From NCBI GenBank assembly GCA_016210745.1, contig JACQTO010000097.1:1-51095 (forward strand): a DNA stretch of 51,095 nt, in the 5' to 3' direction. Shown one piece after another: positions 35,455-44,550 of this stretch. Positions within the stretch are counted from its first letter, which is position 1; each line of letters opens with the position of its first letter. Position numbers and translations under genes: made by a program. The notes below the pieces were generated by a model. It ran no database searches. It worked only from the letters and a program-made list of their open reading frames with translations, and had not been told where the DNA came from. The DNA comes from Betaproteobacteria bacterium. Its GTDB lineage: Bacteria; Pseudomonadota; Gammaproteobacteria; Burkholderiales; SG8-39.

Positions 35455-36000
35455 TCATCGCTTGGCTCGCCTCCTCTTGCGCCGGCGCCAGCTTAAGATG
35501 ATGTAGGCGCGCCAGCCCGACTGTACGCTCACCCAACCCAGCGCGGCAAGGGTCAGGGCGAGCGCGGCAAGACCCACCGCGAGCGGCCTGCCGAGGGACA
35601 TCATCCAGAGCGTCAACGCCTCCAGTGATTCGCCGAAGCGCGACCAATCGAATTCGGGCGTGGGTGCTATCTGGCCATCCCCGCCGGTGAGCAGCTTGCC
35701 GTATTCGTAGGCGAGCACATACAGCGGTCCGATCGTGAACGGGTTGGTATAGAGCGTGGTGAACAGCGCCACCGGCAGGTTGACGCGCAGAGGAATGGCG
35801 AGGATCGCTGCGACCAACATCTGGAACGGGCCGGGCACCAGGCCCGAGAACAATCCGATGGCGAGGCCGCCGGCAACCGAATCACGGTTCAGGTGCCACA
35901 GATTGGGATGGTGCAGGAGCGTCCCGAACCGAGCCACGTGCCGGTGCTGCCGGATCGAATCATGGCTTGGCAGATACTTCCTCAAATACTTCCGGGGCAT
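35455..36000 (-). CDS. DUF2062-family membrane protein
   Basis: The 181-aa protein shows the DUF2062 signature: a basic N-terminus, LWHLNRDSVAGGLAIGLFSGL then VPGPFQMLVAAILAIPLRVN and LYTNPFTIGPLYVLAYEYG. It has about three to four helices and a strongly basic C-terminus (RRRKRRRAKR). DUF2062 proteins occur alone or fused to glycosyltransferases, and their function is unknown. It is divergent from comEC, with 200 nt between starts. Confidence 0.88.
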   Translation of the reverse strand: MPRKYLRKYLPSHDSIRQHRHVARFGTLLHHPNLWHLNRDSVAGGLAIGLFSGLVPGPFQMLVAAILAIPLRVNLPVALFTTLYTNPFTIGPLYVLAYEYGKLLTGGDGQIAPTPEFDWSRFGESLEALTLWMMSLGRPLAVGLAALALTLAALGWVSVQSGWRAYIILSWRRRKRRRAKR

Positions 36001-36200
36001 GCGTCCGAATCGCAGTAATTGACTTGTAATCTTGTCCTGATCCTTTCACCTATTGTAGCGGGGTCGCGCTCACTCCGATCTGGATGGGCAGGACGGCTTG
36101 TGCCTGTCCGCGCTGCGCCGCACGGGCGGCTGCGTCGCTGTAGCCGAATTCGCGTGTGGGACGTTACATTCGGCATGAGAACGAATCGCCCGCGATCGCC

Positions 36201-38558
36201 GTGCGGATAGCCATCATCGCCTTCGCGCTGGGCGTATGGCTGCTGCAGCGGCAGGAGTCGCTCCCTGGCATGAGGGGGCTTATGGTCGCAGTGGCGGTAG
36301 CGATCACCGCCCTGATCGCGGCGCGATGGCTGCCTGGAAAGCCCCTGCGTATCGGACTGCTGATGTTTGCATTTGGCGCGCTGGGTCTGACACACGCCGC
36401 GATCTTCGCGCATATCAGGATGGCCGATAGCCTCGACGCGCGATGGGAAGGGCAGGATATCGTCCTGAAAGGCATTGTCGCGAGTCTGCCGCAGCCTTTC
36501 GATCTCGGCGTGCGCTTCGAGTTCGATGTCGAAGACGCCGATCCGGCCGAGGCGTCGATCCCGCGCCGGGTACTGCTCTCGTGGTACAACGGGCTCTCGC
36601 GCGAGGAGTATCAGGAGGTCATGCCGTTGCGCGCCGGCGAACGCTGGCGGCTTTCGGTTCGCCTCAAGCGCCCGCACGGCAATGCCAACCCCCATGGGTT
36701 CGACTACGAGGCTTCGCTGCTAGAGCGGGGCATTCGCGCCACCGGCAGCGTACGGCCGCGAGGAATCGCCGAACGGCTCGATGCCATGGTCCCACAGCCA
36801 TCGTACGCGATCGAACGATTGCGCGAGGCGGCGCGCGAGCGCTTCTGGGACGCATTGCCAGAGCATCGCTATGCCGGCGTGCTGACGGCGCTTGCCATCG
36901 GCGATCAGCGCTCGATCGAACCCGGCGATTGGGATGTTTTCACCCGCACCGGGGTCAATCATCTGATGAGCATCTCCGGCCTGCATGTGACTATGGTCTC
37001 GGGGCTGGCAGCGGGACTCGCGATCTTCGGCTGGCGGCGCTCCGAGCGCCTCGCATTGCGGCTGCCGGCTCAGAAAGCGGGCGCGCTGGCAGGGTTTGCC
37101 GCGGCCTTTGCCTACTGCCTGATCGCGGGCTTTGCCGTGCCGGCGCAGCGCACGCTGTACATGATCGGCGTGGTCGCACTGGCCATGTACTTGGATCGGG
37201 TGACTACGCCTTCGCGTGTTCTCGCCCTGGCGCTCGCGTTGGTGGTGCTGCTGGACCCTTGGGCGGTGTTGTCGCCCGGGTTCTGGCTATCCTTTGGCGC
37301 CGTGGCGGTGATTTTCAGTGCCGCGACCGGACGGCCGCGGCCTTCGCATTGGCTTTTGAAATGGGGCGCCCTGCAGTGGGCGGTGACCATCGCTCTCGCG
37401 CCAGCCCTCCTTGCCATGTTTCAGCAAGTGTCGCTCTCGTCGCCGCTTGCCAATGCCGTGGCCATTCCGCTGGTCAGTCTGGTGGTGACGCCGCTCGCGC
37501 TTGCAGGGGCCGCGCTGCCGCTCCCCCTGGCGCAGTGGCCGCTTGGCTTGGCGCACTGGTTGCTGGAGATGCTGATGTTCTTGCTGCGCTGGCTTGCTGC
37601 CCTCGACGCCTCGGTGTGGCGCCAGCATGCGCCGGCCGCCTGGACGCTGCCGCTTGCGTTGATCGGCGTCGCGTGGCTGCTTCTGCCGCGTGGTTTTCCG
37701 GCTCGCCCCCTGGGATTGCTGCTGCTCTCGCCGATGCTTGCCGTTGCTCCTTCGGCGCCTGAGGCAGGCGCGCTGTGGGTGACGGTCTACGACGTCGGCC
37801 AGGGCCTCGCGGTGCTGGTGCGCACGCGCAGCCACGCGCTGCTCTACGATGCCGGGCCCAGCTGGAGTCCGGAGGCCGACAGCGGCAGCCGCATCGTCGT
37901 GCCGGCGCTGCGGAGCGCCGGCATACGCGAGCTCGACGCGCTGGTCGTCTCGCACGACGATACCGATCATTCCGGAGGCGCGCTTTCGGTGCTGCGCGCC
38001 ATGCCCACGGGGCGTCTCTGGTCGTCGCTGCCGGCGTCGGATCCGATCACCCAGGGCCCCACCTATCGATTGCCCTGCATCGGGGGAAAGGCGTGGGAAT
38101 GGGACGGAGTCCGCTTTGAATTCCTGCACCCGGTTGCGGCAACGCTTGCCGATCCCGATCAAAAGGCGAACAACCTGAGTTGCGTGCTCAAGGCATCCGG
38201 CCGCGGCGGTGCGGTATTGCTCGCCGGCGATATAGAAACCAAGGCAGAGGCGCAGCTATTGGACGCCAACGGCCCCGCGGTTCGTTCCACGGTTCTCGTC
38301 GTCCCGCATCACGGCAGCAGTTCCTCGTCATCGCCGGCCTTTGTGGCCGCGGTCGCGCCGGAGCTGGCCTTGTTCGCCGCGGGCTACCGCAATCGATTCA
38401 ATCACCCGCGAGCCGATATACTCGCGCGCTACGCCGAGAGCGGTGCGCGCGTGCTGCGCACCGACCTGGGCGGCGCGATCGAAATCAGAATCGACGCCGA
38501 GGGCTGGTCGGCGATCGAATATCGCAGCCGCGAGCGGCGCTACTGGCGCAATATCTGA
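36201..38558 (+). CDS. comEC: DNA internalisation channel protein ComEC/Rec2
   Basis: ComEC forms the inner-membrane channel for single-stranded DNA in natural transformation. GTG 36201 (VRIAIIAFALGVWLLQRQE) fits the family N-terminus; GTG 36156 is an alternative. About 785 aa: N-terminal DUF4131/OB-like region (~60-200), the Competence membrane domain (~220-510, including LMSISGLHVTMVSGLAAGLA and VPAQRTLYMIGVVALAMYLD), and a C-terminal metallo-beta-lactamase-like domain (SHDDTDHSGGAL; VPHHGSSSSSSPAF; FNHPRADIL) with its metal ligands intact. No other competence gene is adjacent. Confidence 0.95.
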   Translation: MRIAIIAFALGVWLLQRQESLPGMRGLMVAVAVAITALIAARWLPGKPLRIGLLMFAFGALGLTHAAIFAHIRMADSLDARWEGQDIVLKGIVASLPQPFDLGVRFEFDVEDADPAEASIPRRVLLSWYNGLSREEYQEVMPLRAGERWRLSVRLKRPHGNANPHGFDYEASLLERGIRATGSVRPRGIAERLDAMVPQPSYAIERLREAARERFWDALPEHRYAGVLTALAIGDQRSIEPGDWDVFTRTGVNHLMSISGLHVTMVSGLAAGLAIFGWRRSERLALRLPAQKAGALAGFAAAFAYCLIAGFAVPAQRTLYMIGVVALAMYLDRVTTPSRVLALALALVVLLDPWAVLSPGFWLSFGAVAVIFSAATGRPRPSHWLLKWGALQWAVTIALAPALLAMFQQVSLSSPLANAVAIPLVSLVVTPLALAGAALPLPLAQWPLGLAHWLLEMLMFLLRWLAALDASVWRQHAPAAWTLPLALIGVAWLLLPRGFPARPLGLLLLSPMLAVAPSAPEAGALWVTVYDVGQGLAVLVRTRSHALLYDAGPSWSPEADSGSRIVVPALRSAGIRELDALVVSHDDTDHSGGALSVLRAMPTGRLWSSLPASDPITQGPTYRLPCIGGKAWEWDGVRFEFLHPVAATLADPDQKANNLSCVLKASGRGGAVLLAGDIETKAEAQLLDANGPAVRSTVLVVPHHGSSSSSSPAFVAAVAPELALFAAGYRNRFNHPRADILARYAESGARVLRTDLGGAIEIRIDAEGWSAIEYRSRERRYWRNI

Positions 38559-38610
38559 GCGAGATATACTGCGCGGCCGGGAAATAGCGCATTAGTTCAC
38601 TTGCCGTAGC

Positions 38611-38747
38611 CATTGACTCTTTCGGCGAAGAATTTGGCGTTGTATAGGTCTCGAGTTTTCGTGCAGTTGCAACTTCGCAACTGCACGAAAACACGAGATT
38701 GTAAAAGGCAAAACCAGCCTCTTTGGTTCCGGCTCGTCCGGCTTAGG
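38611..38747 (+). repeat. Family B hairpin element, copy 2
   Basis: The hairpin arms 38649-38670 and 38677-38698 pair over 22 bases with one mismatch (loop AACTTC). The left (TTCGGCGAAGAA) and right (GGTTCCGGCTCGTCCGGCTT) flanks match copy 1 at 27861. The element ends 12 nt before the ATG of the alpha/beta hydrolase. Confidence 0.8.
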
Positions 38748-38758
38748 TGGAGCGAAAC

Positions 38759-39625
38759 ATGATGAGCGAGCCTTTTCGCCGAAGAAAGGTGCAGTGCGCA
38801 ACCCCGAGCGGCCTGCATCGCATGGCCTACCTCGAATGGGGCGAGCCGAACAACCCGAACGTGCTCATCTGCGTGCATGGCCTTACGCGCTGTTCGCGCG
38901 ATTTCGACTTTCTCGCGCAGGATCTGAGTTCGCGCTACCGGGTCGTCTGCCCGGATGTTGTCGGTCGCGGCGACTCCGACTGGCTGCGCGATCCGATGGA
39001 ATACGGTCTCGGCACGTATGTGGGCGACATGGTGGCGCTGATCGCGCGGCTCGACGTCGAGTCCGTACACTGGGTGGGCACGTCGATGGGCGGACTGATC
39101 GGCATGGCCCTTGCCTCGCTTGCGCAGACTCCGATCGAGCGCCTGGTCGTGAACGACATCGGCCCCGTGCTCACCGCGGCTGCGCTCGAGCGCATCGGAA
39201 CTTATGTCGGCAATGCGCCGCCGTTTCCCAGTATCGAAGCCGCCCAGCAGTATGTGTGCGCCGTGGGCGCCACCTTCGGTCCGCACAGCGAAGCGCAGTG
39301 GCGATTTCTCACCGAGCACGTCGTGCGGCGCGGCGCCGACGGGGCTTGGCGCATGAAATACGATCCGGCCATCGCCGTGCCCTTCACCGCCGAGCAGCCG
39401 TACAAGGACATAGAGCTGTGGAGCCAGTGGGAGGCGATTCGTTGTCCGACGCTGGTGCTGCGAGGCGAGCACTCGGACTTGCTCACCCGCGAGACCGCGG
39501 CACAGATGGCCGTGCGCGGCCCGCGCGCAAAGATCGTCGAGATCGCCGGGGTAGGCCACGCGCCCACATTCCTGCACTCCGCTCAGATCGCGCTGGTGCG
39601 GGAGTTCCTTCTGGCGGGCTCCTGA
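38759..39625 (+). CDS. Alpha/beta hydrolase
   Basis: The 288-aa protein has the alpha/beta-hydrolase fold with an oxyanion region ICVHGLTRCSRDF (~45), the nucleophile elbow GTSMGG (Ser ~110), a late Asp in GEHSDLLT and a His in GVGHAPTF. ATG 38759 is preferred, with GGTGGAG just upstream; a second ATG follows at 38762. It is related to esterases and hydrolases often found near PHB and fatty-acid genes, but no substrate is indicated. Its leader is formed almost entirely by a family B element. Its stop abuts that of the convergent mtfA. Confidence 0.85.
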   Translation: MMSEPFRRRKVQCATPSGLHRMAYLEWGEPNNPNVLICVHGLTRCSRDFDFLAQDLSSRYRVVCPDVVGRGDSDWLRDPMEYGLGTYVGDMVALIARLDVESVHWVGTSMGGLIGMALASLAQTPIERLVVNDIGPVLTAAALERIGTYVGNAPPFPSIEAAQQYVCAVGATFGPHSEAQWRFLTEHVVRRGADGAWRMKYDPAIAVPFTAEQPYKDIELWSQWEAIRCPTLVLRGEHSDLLTRETAAQMAVRGPRAKIVEIAGVGHAPTFLHSAQIALVREFLLAGS

Positions 39626-40393
39626 TCAGATATCGGACGCCAGGATCCCCGCCGGGTCCTGCCGGTAGAACTGCGCCAGTTCCCGATACAACTCCGGATA
39701 TTCGCGCGAGAGTACTCCCGAGTCGGTAAAGAACTCTTCGCTCATCACCGCGAAGAATTCGGCCGGATGTTCCGAGGCGTACGGGTCGATGATCGTCGGC
39801 TCGTCAGCGTCGACTTCCGCGCAGAAGCGCTTGTAGGCGCTCTCCCATTCCAGCTCCCAGCGCGCGCTGTCCATGCCCGCCCTCGGCGGAGGAAAGGCCT
39901 CTTCATTGCCCAAGTGCATGTGGATCTTGTGCGCGAATTCGTGGATGACAACGTTGTAGCCCGTTTCGGACATGCGGGCATCCTGCCAGGACAGGATCAC
40001 CGGACCCCCGGGCCAGGCTTCCCCGGAGAGTTCGTCGCTGTAGCTATGGACGATGCCGTGCTCGTCCATCTCCTCGCCCTGGACGCGGAATTCGCCGGGA
40101 TAAACGACGATTCCCACCCAGCCTGCGTACGGTTCCAGGCCGAGGTTCAGGACCGGCAAGCAAGCCTGGATGGCGATCGACAGCCGAATTTCGTCGGTGA
40201 GCAAGAAGCCGTGTGCGCCATACATCTCTTTTTGCGCCAGGAACAGAAGCGTCAACTCGCGCAGGCGCGCGAGTTCGTCGTCGGTCAGACCGCGCAAGAA
40301 TGGAAGGCCGCGCAGCACCTGCTGCCATAGCGACTCCTCCAGACGCGCTTTCTTCAGCGTGCGCCTGCGGGACCAGTTTCCGAAAATTCCCAT
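39626..40393 (-). CDS. mtfA: MtfA-family zinc peptidase
   Basis: This 255-aa member of the MtfA family (M90 peptidase) has the zinc motif HEFAH (~150) within YNVVIHEFAHKIHMHLGN, the downstream Glu-containing segment (YASEHPAEFFAVMSEEFF) and PVILSWQDAR. In E. coli MtfA binds Mlc and affects ptsG control. No Mlc or PTS gene is visible here, so only peptidase membership is claimed. The ATG is preceded by AGAGGTGG, which lies at the end of a family B element. Confidence 0.92.
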   Translation of the reverse strand: MGIFGNWSRRRTLKKARLEESLWQQVLRGLPFLRGLTDDELARLRELTLLFLAQKEMYGAHGFLLTDEIRLSIAIQACLPVLNLGLEPYAGWVGIVVYPGEFRVQGEEMDEHGIVHSYSDELSGEAWPGGPVILSWQDARMSETGYNVVIHEFAHKIHMHLGNEEAFPPPRAGMDSARWELEWESAYKRFCAEVDADEPTIIDPYASEHPAEFFAVMSEEFFTDSGVLSREYPELYRELAQFYRQDPAGILASDI

Positions 40394-40403
40394 TCCACCT
40401 CTT

Positions 40404-40530
40404 GTTAATGCCGTATATCAATCTCCCCTTTTCGCGCAATTGCTTGCAATTGCGCGAAAAGGGGAGACGAATTTAGAAGCTAAATCTTCCCCAAATCCGT
40501 CAATAGTAAACTTGTAAGTAACTAAGTCCT
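40404..40530 (-). repeat. Family B hairpin element, copy 3
   Basis: Arms 40422-40443 and 40446-40467 form a perfect 22-nt inverted repeat of CTCCCCTTTTCGCGCAATTG type. Reading on the minus strand, the left flank (GGGGAAGATTTAGCTTCTAA) matches the other copies, and the end (ATACGGCATTAACAAG) lies next to the ribosome site of mtfA. It occupies the mtfA/relA divergent gap. Confidence 0.8.
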
Positions 40531-40661
40531 GCACCCTGATTCCTGGTTCCCTGCCCCTAGATCCTGAATCCTAGTCCCGCCGTGCCATAATGTCATTGTA
40601 GGCGGCAGGGTTAGCCTGCCGAGAGTGCAAGTTCGTCGCACCGGAATCGCCTCGCCTGCAC

Positions 40662-42872
40662 ATGGTATCCGCCAAAGCCATCGCCAATTCCAGCGGCGCG
40701 CCGGCGCCCGCCCGAATCGAAACCATTGCGGCCGGGCTTTCCGGCGAGGAGCGCCAGATCTTGGCGCGCGCGCTCGAGTTTGCGGAGCAAATTTACCAGG
40801 ATCACCTGCTTGGCACCGGAGAGCGCGCGCTCGATCACGCGCTCGGGCTCGCCGAATGCGCTAGCGGCTTGCGTCTGGATGTTTCAGCGCGCGCCGCCGG
40901 GCTGCTGTTCGCCGCGCCTTCCTACCTGGAGAAGGGGACGGACCGGCTCGAAACCGAATTCGGCGAAACAGTGGCGCGACTGGTCGCCGGTATTGCGCGC
41001 CTTAATCAAATGCGCGTGGTTACGCATGGTCTTACCGCGGGCGGCAAGAGCGCAGAGCGGCAGTCGCAGGTCGAAGTCCTGCGCAAGATGCTGCTGGCGA
41101 TGGTGGAGGACATCCGCGTTGTGCTACTGCGGCTGGCGAGCCGCACCCAAACCCTGCGCTTTCTCACCCGCGCCGACGACGCTCAGCGCCGCCTGATCGC
41201 ACAGGAGACGCTGGACATCTACGCGCCGCTGGCGAATCGGCTTGGCGTATGGCAGCTCAAGTGGGAATTGGAGGATCTGTCGTTCCGCTTCCTCGATCCC
41301 GAGACCTACAGCAACATCGCAAAAATGCTCGACGAGCGCCGCGGCGAGCGCGAGCGATTTGTCGATGAAGCGATCGACTTGCTGGGCCGTGAGCTGTCGC
41401 GAGCGGGCATCCGCGCGGCGATCAGCGGCAGGCCCAAGCACATCTACAGCATCTGGAACAAGATGCGCGGCAAGTCGCTGGAGTTCTCCGAGGTCTACGA
41501 CGTTCGCGGTGTGCGCGTGCTGGTCGATGAAATCCAGGATTGTTATACCGCCCTCGGCATCGTACACAACCTGTGGCAGCCGATCCCGAAAGAATTCGAC
41601 GATTACATCTCCCGTCCCAAGGGAAACTTCTATCGCTCGCTGCATACGGCCGTGATCGGCCCCGACGGCCGTGCGCTCGAGGTGCAGATCCGCACGCAGG
41701 AGATGCACCGCCATGCCGAGCTGGGCGTCGCAGCGCACTGGCGCTACAAGGAAGGCGGCGCAGCGCGCGCGAGAGAGGGCAAGGCCGACCCGTTCGACAC
41801 GAAGATCGCATTCCTGCGCCAAGTGCTTGCCTGGCGCGACGATGTGGTCGATTCGAGCGACTGGGTCGAGCAGTCCAAGCATGCCGCGCTGGACGATACT
41901 GTGTACGTGCTCACGCCGCAGGGCCGGGTAATCGACCTGCCGCAGGGGTCGACGCCCATCGACTTCGCCTACGCCCTGCACACCGATCTGGGACACCGCT
42001 GTCGCGGCGCCAAAGTGAACGGCGTAATGGTGCCGGTCGATACGCAGCTCGAAAACGGCCAGCGAGTGGAAATCATAGCCGCCAAGACCGGCGGCCCCAG
42101 CCGCGACTGGCTCAACCCGGCACTGGGCTACCTGAAGAGCTCGCGCGCGCGCAATAAGGTGCGGCAATGGTTCAACAACCTGGATCTTGCGCACACGATT
42201 GCCGGCGGGCGAGCCATCGTCGAGCGCGAGCTGCAGCGCGAAGGACGAACGAGCGCAAACCTCGAAGAACTGGCGCGGCAGTGCGGTTTCGAGAGCACGG
42301 AGGAATTTTTTGCCGCGGTCGGACGCGAGGAAATCGGGCCGCGCCAGATTCAGACGCTGCTGCGCGACGAGGTGCCTGTGCCGGCGCAGGTGGAGGAAGT
42401 AACCACGCACAAAGCGAAGGCCGAGCGCGGCGCAAGCGGGATTTTGATTGTCGGCGTTGACCGCCTGCTGACCCAACTCGCCAAGTGTTGCAAGCCGGCG
42501 CCGCCGGATGCAATCGTCGGTTTTGTCACCCGCGGCCGTGGCGTGTCCATCCATCGCCGGGGCTGCACCGACGCGGCATTGCTGCTCGAGCGCCATCCGG
42601 AGCGCGAAATAGCGGCCGACTGGGGCGTGCGCGCCGGCCAGATGTTCGCGGTCGACGTGGTGGTGCGGGCATCCGATCGCACGGGTCTGCTGCACGACAT
42701 CTCGGAGGTGTTCTCACGCGAGCATATCAACGTGACTGCGGCCAATACGCAGAGCAAGCAGGGAACCGCGACCATGTTCTTCACCGTCGAGGTCGACGGA
42801 CTCGAGCGGCTGAAGCAGACGCTCGCACTGGTGGCCAAGGTGCCCGGCGTGTTCGAGACGGGCAGGCGATGA
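40662..42872 (+). CDS. relA: (p)ppGpp synthetase RelA
   Basis: RelA is the ribosome-associated synthetase of the stringent response. The 736-aa protein has a pseudo-hydrolase domain (~50-190) in which the HD motif is lost (LLFAAPSYLEKG), then the synthetase domain (~245-380; KHIYSIWNKM, YDVRGVRV, RPKGNFYRSLHTAV, EVQIRTQEMH). Further on are TGS (~420-480, VYVLTPQGRVIDLPQGSTPIDFA), the Cys-rich region (AKCCKPAPPDAIVGFVTRGRGVS) and ACT (~660-735). The EFDD motif before YISRPKGN is the RelA type rather than the RxKD of SpoT, so it is synthesis-only. The CYTH-CHAD gene overlaps its stop by ATGA. Confidence 0.95.
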   Translation: MVSAKAIANSSGAPAPARIETIAAGLSGEERQILARALEFAEQIYQDHLLGTGERALDHALGLAECASGLRLDVSARAAGLLFAAPSYLEKGTDRLETEFGETVARLVAGIARLNQMRVVTHGLTAGGKSAERQSQVEVLRKMLLAMVEDIRVVLLRLASRTQTLRFLTRADDAQRRLIAQETLDIYAPLANRLGVWQLKWELEDLSFRFLDPETYSNIAKMLDERRGERERFVDEAIDLLGRELSRAGIRAAISGRPKHIYSIWNKMRGKSLEFSEVYDVRGVRVLVDEIQDCYTALGIVHNLWQPIPKEFDDYISRPKGNFYRSLHTAVIGPDGRALEVQIRTQEMHRHAELGVAAHWRYKEGGAARAREGKADPFDTKIAFLRQVLAWRDDVVDSSDWVEQSKHAALDDTVYVLTPQGRVIDLPQGSTPIDFAYALHTDLGHRCRGAKVNGVMVPVDTQLENGQRVEIIAAKTGGPSRDWLNPALGYLKSSRARNKVRQWFNNLDLAHTIAGGRAIVERELQREGRTSANLEELARQCGFESTEEFFAAVGREEIGPRQIQTLLRDEVPVPAQVEEVTTHKAKAERGASGILIVGVDRLLTQLAKCCKPAPPDAIVGFVTRGRGVSIHRRGCTDAALLLERHPEREIAADWGVRAGQMFAVDVVVRASDRTGLLHDISEVFSREHINVTAANTQSKQGTATMFFTVEVDGLERLKQTLALVAKVPGVFETGRR

Positions 42873-44380
42873 CGGAAATCGAGCTTAAACTGCTTGTTCC
42901 GGGGCGCGAACTCGGCGCGATTTTCGAACTCGATGCGGTGAAACGCCGCGCCCGCGGCGCGCCGGCGGAAAAGCGGCTGGTGAGCGTCTATTACGACACC
43001 CCTGAGGGTGACCTGCGCGCGCACCGTATCGCGCTGCGCCTGCGGCAGGATGGTGCACGGTGGGTGCAGACCCTCAAAGGCGGCGGCATCGCCTCGGCGG
43101 GGCTGCATCAGCGCGATGAATTCGAATGGCAGGTGCCCTCTCGCCGGCTCGACCTGGGCGTGCTCGCGTCGACCCGGTATGCGCAGCTGTTCGCCAAGCA
43201 GCGCATCGCCCGCGCGCTGCGGCCGGTGTTTACAACGCGTTTTTTGCGCGTCGTTCAGCCGCTTCAGTTCGACGATGGAACCACGACCGAGTTGTGTGCC
43301 GACAGCGGAACGATTCGCGCAGGACCAAAGCGCGAGCCGATCTCCGAAATCGAAATCGAGTTGGTGACCGGCGATCCGCTAAGGCTGTTCGAGCTTAGCC
43401 ATGAGCTCGAGGGCAAGATCTCATTCAGGCTGGGCCACTTGAGCAAGGCCGAGCGCGGCTATGCGCTTTTCGACGGCGAGTTGAGCCGGCCGCAAAAAGC
43501 GGGTTCGATCGTAATCGAGCGGACGGCGCCAGCGCTCGCGGCGCTGCGCAAGATCGCCACGGCGTCGCTGGCGCAGATCCAGGCGAACGAAGCGGGATTT
43601 CTGTCCGGCAGCGATCCTGAATTCCTGCATCAGATGCGCGTCGGTTTGCGCAGGCTTCGTGTGGCCCTCGGGATGCCCGACGACCCGGCATGGCGGAAGG
43701 TGCTCGAACCGCTCCGAGCCGAGTTGCGCTGGCTGTCTTCAGTGCTGGGACCGGCGCGCAATTGGGACGTGTATCTAACCGAGATCCTGCCGCCGCTCGC
43801 GCGGCATTTCGCCGGCAGCAGCGCGCTCGCAGCGTTCCGCTCGCGCTGCCGGCGGCTTCGGCGCCGCCACGTTGCGGCCGCGCGCGACGCGGTGTTCTCG
43901 TCGCGCTACACGAATTTGCTTCTCGAGCTCGGTGCGCTGCTTGCCCGAGAGTCCTGGCCGGGCGTCCCAGGGCTCGGCGCCGCGGAATTTGCGCAAGCGG
44001 TGGTCGCCCGGCGGGATCGAAAGTTGAGACGGCGCCTCGATGACCTGGCGCGCGCTGCGCCGGAGGAACGCCACCGCGCACGCATAGCAGCGAAGAAACT
44101 GCGCTACTGCGCCGAATTTTTCGCTTCGTTGTACACAAAGAGAAAGGTCAAGCGCTATGTAGACGCCCTCTCGGAGCTCCAGGATGCGCTGGGAGCGATC
44201 AATGATGCCCAGGCAGGTGCGCAAATGACCGAGCAGGCCGCCATGGGCGCCAGGACTCGAGCCGACCCGCGAATCGTAGGCATGGTTCTCGGATGGATGG
44301 CGGCCAACGATGCGCGTGCAATTGCCGCGCTCGGACGTGTATGCGGGGAATTTGCGAAGCAAAAGTCTTTTTGGGTTTGA
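42869..44380 (+). CDS. CYTH-CHAD protein, probable inorganic triphosphatase
   Basis: The 503-aa protein starts at ATG 42869, overlapping the relA stop; the frame is open upstream inside relA but is not coding there. It has an N-terminal CYTH domain (~1-200) with EIELKL and YYDTPEGDLR, LRLRQDG and the acidic strand EIEIELVTGD. A C-terminal CHAD domain (~220-500) follows, with helices rich in Arg/His (HQMRVGLRRLRVAL, RHRARIAAKKLRYCAEFF). CYTH hydrolyses tripolyphosphate in YgiF-type enzymes, and CHAD binds polyphosphate. The genetic coupling to relA and the downstream polyphosphate phosphotransferase points to polyphosphate metabolism. Confidence 0.92.
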   Translation: MTEIELKLLVPGRELGAIFELDAVKRRARGAPAEKRLVSVYYDTPEGDLRAHRIALRLRQDGARWVQTLKGGGIASAGLHQRDEFEWQVPSRRLDLGVLASTRYAQLFAKQRIARALRPVFTTRFLRVVQPLQFDDGTTTELCADSGTIRAGPKREPISEIEIELVTGDPLRLFELSHELEGKISFRLGHLSKAERGYALFDGELSRPQKAGSIVIERTAPALAALRKIATASLAQIQANEAGFLSGSDPEFLHQMRVGLRRLRVALGMPDDPAWRKVLEPLRAELRWLSSVLGPARNWDVYLTEILPPLARHFAGSSALAAFRSRCRRLRRRHVAAARDAVFSSRYTNLLLELGALLARESWPGVPGLGAAEFAQAVVARRDRKLRRRLDDLARAAPEERHRARIAAKKLRYCAEFFASLYTKRKVKRYVDALSELQDALGAINDAQAGAQMTEQAAMGARTRADPRIVGMVLGWMAANDARAIAALGRVCGEFAKQKSFWV

Positions 44381-44550
44381 GGTCGTTGAAAATGCAATGC
44401 GGTCTTGCAGAGGAGGGAAGCGACTGAAATTGGATTTTCGAGCGGTTGACTCAAGAACAGGTCCTGCGCTCAGGCTGATAAGAACCGATACCGAGGGCCT
44501 TTTACTTGCTGGCTTTATGTTTCTGTAACGGAACGAACTAGGGAGGCAAC

